Under the pieces are notes generated by a model. That model was not told the origin of the DNA and made no database searches. It saw only the letters and a list, made by a program, of their open reading frames with translations. From positions 62,001 to 126,000 of the forward strand of contig NZ_JAMTCR010000007.1 in NCBI RefSeq assembly GCF_024171945.1: DNA of 64,000 bases, written 5' to 3'. Positions 59,661 through 64,000 of this stretch are shown here, piece by piece. Both the position numbers and the translations under genes were made by a program. Origin of the DNA: Actinokineospora globicatena (GTDB lineage Bacteria > Actinomycetota > Actinomycetes > Mycobacteriales > Pseudonocardiaceae). The first letter of the stretch is position 1, and every line of letters begins with the position of its first letter.

Positions 59661-62171
59661 ATGGGCGGACCCGCTCGCGAGCCCCTCGCCGGTCGCGAGC
59701 AGGAACTTTCCGCACTCCAGCGGTCACTCGACGCGCTGGTCACCGGGCAGTCACTGGTGGTGGCGGTGCACGGCGAGCCGGGAATCGGCAAAACCCGGCT
59801 GCTCGCCGAACTGGCCGCCGACGCCGATTCCGCCGGGATCGGGGTGCGATTCGCCGAGGTGTCTCGATCCCCGAGCGAACGGATCTCCGAGCATTGTCCG
59901 TCGGTGCTGGTGATTGACGACGCGCATGCCCTGAATGGGGCGGAATGGCTGGAGTCGCTGCTCCGGGTGCCGCCGTCCGGCCCGGTGCTGGTGGCCCTGG
60001 CCTACCGGGACGGCTGCCAGTGGCTGCCCGCCGCGCTGGCCCGGTCGCCGTGGCAGGTGACGCGGTTGTCCCCCGGACCGTTGGACACCTCCGCCGTCGC
60101 CGCGCTGATGCCCGGTACGCCTAGGCACGTGTGTAGCCAGCTAGTCGCGGCCAGCGGGGGTAACCCTCTCTACTTGTCGGCGCTGTCAGGCGTATCGCCG
60201 GAGGTAGTGCTGTCCGCGATAGACCCACGTGGACTCGGGGAGACTCCCCTGCCGGACGCGGTGCTCGCCGTCGCCGCGAGCGAGGTGCTCGCTCTGAACG
60301 AGATCCAGCGAGAGGTCGCGTACGCGGTCGCGGCGTCAGGGGCTCCTGCGGATCTCGACGTCGTGGTCCGAACGTCAGGCCTACCGGAGCCAGCTGTGCT
60401 GCGCGCTCTCGACGACCTTGTGGCTACCGGGCTTGTGCGCGCGCATGGCTCGCGTATCGCGTTCCGGCACCCACTGGTCCGGGCCGCCGCGTACCAGTCA
60501 GCGGGTGTCACGTGGCGGACCGCCGCGCACCGGCGGGCGGGTGAGTACCTCCGCGCCAAGGGTGGACCACTCCCCCTCCAGGCCTTCCACGCGGCCCGCG
60601 CCGCCACCTACGGTGACGTCGCCGCGGCATCGACCCTCGCTAGCGCGGCCGAGGTGGTACTCGACTCCGCGCCCGGCACCGCCGCGAAGTGGGTGGATCG
60701 CGCGATCCAGCTACTGCCGCACGGCGCCGGCAAGCGTCTCGTGCCACTGCTGGGTCGCGCGCTAGGACTCGGCGGCGATCTCACCCGCGCGCGGGACGTA
60801 CTGCACCAAGCGTTAGCCGCAACGGACGAGCCGGAGGTAGTCCTAGCCTGCGCCCGCACGGAACGCCTGTTGGGCCGGTACACCGAGGCAGAGGCTCTAC
60901 TGGCTAGGACCAGCGCGCCAGGGGCCGCCGCCGAACGTGCCGCGATCGCTGCGCTGCTCAGTGACACAACCTGCGTAGACCATGCGAAGCAGGCCATCGC
61001 CGAGGGCGACGAGGTGGCTGGGCACGTGCTGCTGGCGCTGGGGTCGGTGCGCGCGGGTCAGTCGAACGTGGACGGGGGCACGCACTGGCCCGCGGTCCGG
61101 TTGGTGGACGGTCTGCCGGACGCCGTGGTCGGCGATCACTTGGCGGCACTGGCCTGGGTGGAGCTGGCGCTGGACCGGTCCGCCGAGGCCGCCCGGCACG
61201 TGCGGCGGGGCTTGGACATCGCGCGCGGGACCGGACGACGGTCGAGCGTACCGGAGCTGTTGGCTGTGGACGCGGCGCTGGCGCTGCGATCCGGGCATCT
61301 GGACCGGGTCCGCACCAGCTGCGAGGAGGCGCGCGCGGTCGCGACGGCCATGGGCAGCGCGGAGTTGGCGGCGTTGGCCTCGGCGGTAGAGCTGTCAGCG
61401 GTGTTGTGGCAGAGCGGCCCGGAGGAGGCTCTAGCGTCGGTTCCCGCGCCCCGGTCACCGTGGTGGTCCGAGATCGCGGGTCTTGCGGTCGCAGAGGCCT
61501 ACCTGGCGGCGGGTGACTTCGCGGCGTGCGCGCGGCACATCGCGGACACGGTTGGTGCGGACCTGAGTCGGGCGAGCGGCTGGGATCAGGGCACTTGGGC
61601 GGCCCACCTCGCGGTCGCGCTCGTCGGACTTGACCGGGTAGATGAAGCGGCCGGGTTCGCTGAGGAGGCAGTGGCGCGAGAGAGCGCTATCGGGCACTTC
61701 GCCCGGTCGCACGTGTTCGCCGCGATGGGCCGGTCTTCAGCGGCCCGCGACGAGGCTGCGCGCGCGATCACCGGTGGGCCGGTCCGACAGGCGCGGGCAC
61801 GTGAGCTGCTGGCCGAGCATCTAGCCGCAGGAGGCGATCTGGCCACCGCGCGTATCGAGCTGGGCAGGGCCAAGGAGGGCTACCTCGCTTGTGGGGCGAC
61901 ATGGCTGTCGACGCGAGTCAGGCTTACCGAGACCAGGTTGGGCGCACGGGCGCCGCGCTCTCGGAGTCCACACGGGACCGTTGAGGCACTCTCCGGCCGC
62001 GAGTTGGAGATCGCCGAGTTGGTGGCGTCCGGTCTGACCAACCGTGAGGTGGCGACCCAGCTGTTCCTGAGCCGGAAGACCGTGGAGGGGCACCTCGCGC
62101 GCGTGTTCACCAAGCTGGGTGTGAAGTCGCGGATGGGTGTCGCGCAGCGTCTCGCCGCGCGCTCGTCCTGA
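59661..62171 (+). CDS. Large LuxR-family (LAL-type) transcriptional activator
   Basis: This 836-residue regulator has an AAA+/STAND ATPase at the N-terminus (Walker A VHGEPGIGKTRLL, Walker B SVLVIDDAHAL), a long TPR-like helical middle, and a C-terminal LuxR helix-turn-helix (LSGRELEIAELVASGLTNRE, VATQLFLSRKTVEGHLARVF). Such proteins activate specialised-metabolism genes. It follows the condensation-domain gene on the same strand after 69 nt and may control it. Codon use is mixed, with a TTA codon near 60810. Confidence 0.94.
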   Translation: MGGPAREPLAGREQELSALQRSLDALVTGQSLVVAVHGEPGIGKTRLLAELAADADSAGIGVRFAEVSRSPSERISEHCPSVLVIDDAHALNGAEWLESLLRVPPSGPVLVALAYRDGCQWLPAALARSPWQVTRLSPGPLDTSAVAALMPGTPRHVCSQLVAASGGNPLYLSALSGVSPEVVLSAIDPRGLGETPLPDAVLAVAASEVLALNEIQREVAYAVAASGAPADLDVVVRTSGLPEPAVLRALDDLVATGLVRAHGSRIAFRHPLVRAAAYQSAGVTWRTAAHRRAGEYLRAKGGPLPLQAFHAARAATYGDVAAASTLASAAEVVLDSAPGTAAKWVDRAIQLLPHGAGKRLVPLLGRALGLGGDLTRARDVLHQALAATDEPEVVLACARTERLLGRYTEAEALLARTSAPGAAAERAAIAALLSDTTCVDHAKQAIAEGDEVAGHVLLALGSVRAGQSNVDGGTHWPAVRLVDGLPDAVVGDHLAALAWVELALDRSAEAARHVRRGLDIARGTGRRSSVPELLAVDAALALRSGHLDRVRTSCEEARAVATAMGSAELAALASAVELSAVLWQSGPEEALASVPAPRSPWWSEIAGLAVAEAYLAAGDFAACARHIADTVGADLSRASGWDQGTWAAHLAVALVGLDRVDEAAGFAEEAVARESAIGHFARSHVFAAMGRSSAARDEAARAITGGPVRQARARELLAEHLAAGGDLATARIELGRAKEGYLACGATWLSTRVRLTETRLGARAPRSRSPHGTVEALSGRELEIAELVASGLTNREVATQLFLSRKTVEGHLARVFTKLGVKSRMGVAQRLAARSS

Positions 62172-62187
62172 CTTCTTCAGAGGTCCC

Positions 62188-62223
62188 GTCGCTCTAAGAG
62201 ACTGTGTCGCCCTAAGGGACTGT
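62188..62223. repeat. Two 18-nt direct repeats with compensating palindromes
   Basis: GTCGCTCTAAGAGACTGT (62188-62205) is followed directly by GTCGCCCTAAGGGACTGT (62206-62223). They differ at two positions that pair with each other: CTCTAAGAG versus CCCTAAGGG, so each copy keeps a perfect palindromic core. They lie 17 nt after the LuxR stop and 80 nt before the transporter gene. Confidence 0.88.
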
Positions 62224-62302
62224 AAGGTTGCCGCGCGACGCCTTGTCGACCGATGACTACTCCCCGCACTGTGGTCCCGATCACTGATCCACGGGAGGGG
62301 AC

Positions 62303-63592
62303 ATGGCAGTCACGGAGCGGGCCGCGGACCGGCGGGTGGTGTCGAACATCGCCAAGGGGTCCATCGGCAATCTGATCGAGTGGTACGACTGGTACGCCTA
62401 CACCGCGTTCTCGATCTACTTCGCGTCGACGTTCTTCCCCAAGGGCGACCAGACGGCGCAGTGGCTGAACACGGCGGCGGTGTTCGCGGTCGGGTTCCTG
62501 ATGCGGCCGATCGGGGGATGGCTGCTGGGGCGGTTCGCGGATCGGTTCGGGCGGCGGTTGGCGCTAACGACGTCGGTGACGCTGATGGCGCTGGGGTCGC
62601 TGATGATCGCGCTGACCCCCGGGTACGCCACGATCGGGGTGGCCGCACCGATCCTCTTGGTGTTGGCGCGGCTGTTGCAGGGGTTGTCCGTGGGCGGCGA
62701 GTACGCCACCTCCGCGACCTACCTGTCGGAGATGGCCTCTAGCGGCCGTCGGGGGTTCTTCTCGAGCTTCCAGTACGTGACGCTCACGGCCGGTCAGCTC
62801 ACCGCGCTCGGGTTGCAGATCGTGCTCCAGAACGTGTTGACGCCCGCGCAGATGGACTCCTGGGGCTGGCGCATCGCGTTCGCTGTGGGAGCGCTCGGGG
62901 CTCTAGTGGTCATGTGGCTGCGGCGGACGATGGACGAGTCACCGAGTTTCGAGGCCGAGCGCGGCAACGAGACCCGCGGAACCCTCAAGGCCCTCTTGCG
63001 CCATCCGAAGTCGTGTCTGCTGGTGGTGGGTCTTACCCTCGGCGGCACGGTCGCCTTCTATACGTACACGACATACCTGCAGAAGTTCATGGTGAACACC
63101 AGCCACATCAACAAGGGCACCGTGGCGTGGATCAACTTCCTGGCTCTAGTCGTGTTCGTAGTGCTGCAACCGTTCGCGGGGGCTCTCTCGGACCGGATCG
63201 GGCGCAGGCCGTTGCTCCTAGGGTTCGGCGTTCTCGGAACGCTCTGCACGGTGCCCTTGCTGACCGCGCTCGCTGGGACCAGTCAGCCGGTCTACGCGTT
63301 CCTGCTCATGCTGGGCGCGCTCGTCATCGTCACCGGGTACACCTCCATCAACGCGGTGGTGAAGGCGGAGTTGTTCCCTACGAACATCCGTGCGCTCGGT
63401 GTCGGGTTGCCCTATGCGCTCACGGTGGCCATCTTCGGCGGCACGGCCGAGTACGTCGCGCTGTGGCTCAAGCAGGCCGGGCACGAGTCGGTGTTCTTCT
63501 ACTACGTGGCGGGCTGTGTGCTGGTCTCGCTCGTGGTCTACTCGGTGATGGGGGAAACCTCGGCCGATTCGCCGCTAGAGGACCGGGACTGA
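62303..63592 (+). CDS. MHS-family MFS transporter (alpha-ketoglutarate permease-like)
   Basis: This 429-residue secondary transporter has 12 membrane helices and metabolite:H+ symporter marks: GSIGNLIEWYDWYAYTAF, RPIGGWLLGRFADRFGRR, LLQGLSVGGEYATSATYL, SDRIGRRPLL and ELFPTNIRALGVGLPYAL. It probably imports a dicarboxylate or osmolyte by proton symport. GGAGGGGAC precedes the ATG. The response-regulator gene starts three nt after the stop codon, suggesting that a two-component system senses the transported compound. Confidence 0.92.
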   Translation: MAVTERAADRRVVSNIAKGSIGNLIEWYDWYAYTAFSIYFASTFFPKGDQTAQWLNTAAVFAVGFLMRPIGGWLLGRFADRFGRRLALTTSVTLMALGSLMIALTPGYATIGVAAPILLVLARLLQGLSVGGEYATSATYLSEMASSGRRGFFSSFQYVTLTAGQLTALGLQIVLQNVLTPAQMDSWGWRIAFAVGALGALVVMWLRRTMDESPSFEAERGNETRGTLKALLRHPKSCLLVVGLTLGGTVAFYTYTTYLQKFMVNTSHINKGTVAWINFLALVVFVVLQPFAGALSDRIGRRPLLLGFGVLGTLCTVPLLTALAGTSQPVYAFLLMLGALVIVTGYTSINAVVKAELFPTNIRALGVGLPYALTVAIFGGTAEYVALWLKQAGHESVFFYYVAGCVLVSLVVYSVMGETSADSPLEDRD

Positions 63593-63594
63593 CG

Positions 63595-64000
63595 ATGCGC
63601 GTGCTGCTGGTCGAGGACGACGACGGGGTGGCCGCTGCGGTCTACGACGTGCTGACCGCGCACGGCCACCCGGTCGAGCGGGTCACCCGGGGCGCCGACG
63701 CCCTGATCCGGCACCGCGACGCCGACGTGGTGCTGCTCGACCTGGGGCTCCCCGACATCCACGGGCTGGAGGTGCTGCGCAAGCTCCGCAGGCTCGCCAC
63801 GACCCCGGTGGTGGTGATGACCGCGCACGGCGACGAGCGGACCGTCGTGCGCGGCCTGCGCCTCGGCGCCGACGACTACCTGGTCAAGCCGGTCCGGCTG
63901 ATCGAACTGCTGGCCAGGATCGAGGCGGTGACCAGGCGCGCGCTGGCGGCGGAGGGCACCCGCCCCGGTCTGGTGGAGGTCGATGACGTGGTGGTGGACC
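63595..64000 (+). CDS. OmpR/PhoB-type response regulator, 5' part (cut by window edge)
   Basis: The first 135 residues of a response regulator are visible. The receiver domain begins MRVLLVEDDDG with the acidic pocket, has the phosphoryl-accepting Asp49 in VVLLDLGLPDIHG, then VVVMTAHGDE (Thr switch) and DDYLVKPV (Lys). The sequence after residue 115 enters a linker as in OmpR-type regulators (TRPGLVEVDDVVVD). The DNA-binding domain and probably a histidine kinase lie beyond the window. Confidence 0.93.
   Translation, partial: MRVLLVEDDDGVAAAVYDVLTAHGHPVERVTRGADALIRHRDADVVLLDLGLPDIHGLEVLRKLRRLATTPVVVMTAHGDERTVVRGLRLGADDYLVKPVRLIELLARIEAVTRRALAAEGTRPGLVEVDDVVVD

Overview
The window reads as one contiguous piece of an actinomycete chromosome. 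It is very GC-rich, uses GTG starts freely, is packed with GTGA/ATGA gene overlaps, and carries family markers typical of filamentous Actinobacteria (ECF sigma factors, LAL-type LuxR regulator, MocR regulator, DUF6153, STAND/TPR proteins, Tat-exported PhoD). Gene content is most like Pseudonocardiaceae (Actinokineospora, Saccharothrix, Amycolatopsis and relatives), but the genus is an inference. I see no tRNA, rRNA, CRISPR array, insertion sequence or prophage.

Layout. 1-11.6 kb: an operon of three luciferase-like flavin monooxygenases, a secreted cyclophilin, a cyclase-fold protein, a TetR gene, a decayed FtsX permease, an aldo/keto reductase divergent from an amidohydrolase, a dioxygenase-like lipoprotein and a GtrA protein. 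11.6-21.4 kb: an AhpD-fold protein, a ferredoxin convergent with a cytochrome P450, a two-gene ABC exporter, HtpG, an ECF sigma/anti-sigma pair, and a DUF6153-DUF305 pair. 21.4-35.8 kb: secreted proteins (two FG-GAP paralogues, PhoD and its partner, a 1,933-residue extracellular nuclease) with an MFS exporter and a TIR-domain protein. Direct repeats resembling PHO boxes lie upstream of the nuclease and, more weakly, of phoD, which suggests phosphate scavenging.

36-44.1 kb is the most unusual part. A MocR regulator and a TetR regulator precede a tightly coupled operon: carrier protein, TrpD-like, 49-residue peptide, TrpB-like, TrpF-like, TrpC-like and UbiD-like. TrpE, TrpG and TrpA are absent, and several active-site motifs differ from the primary-metabolism enzymes. 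This looks like a tryptophan-pathway-derived specialised biosynthetic locus. It is preceded by a well-translated-looking leader ORF and a run of hairpins.

44.1-64 kb: a DUF3037/HipA-type pair, an ECF42-type sigma factor with its DGPF/YciI partner, a pentapeptide-repeat protein divergent from a giant TPR protein, a phosphotransferase, a DUF4253 protein, a STAND NTPase with DNA-level TPR repeats, a free-standing condensation-domain protein next to a large LuxR regulator, an MHS-family transporter, and the start of a response regulator cut by the window edge.
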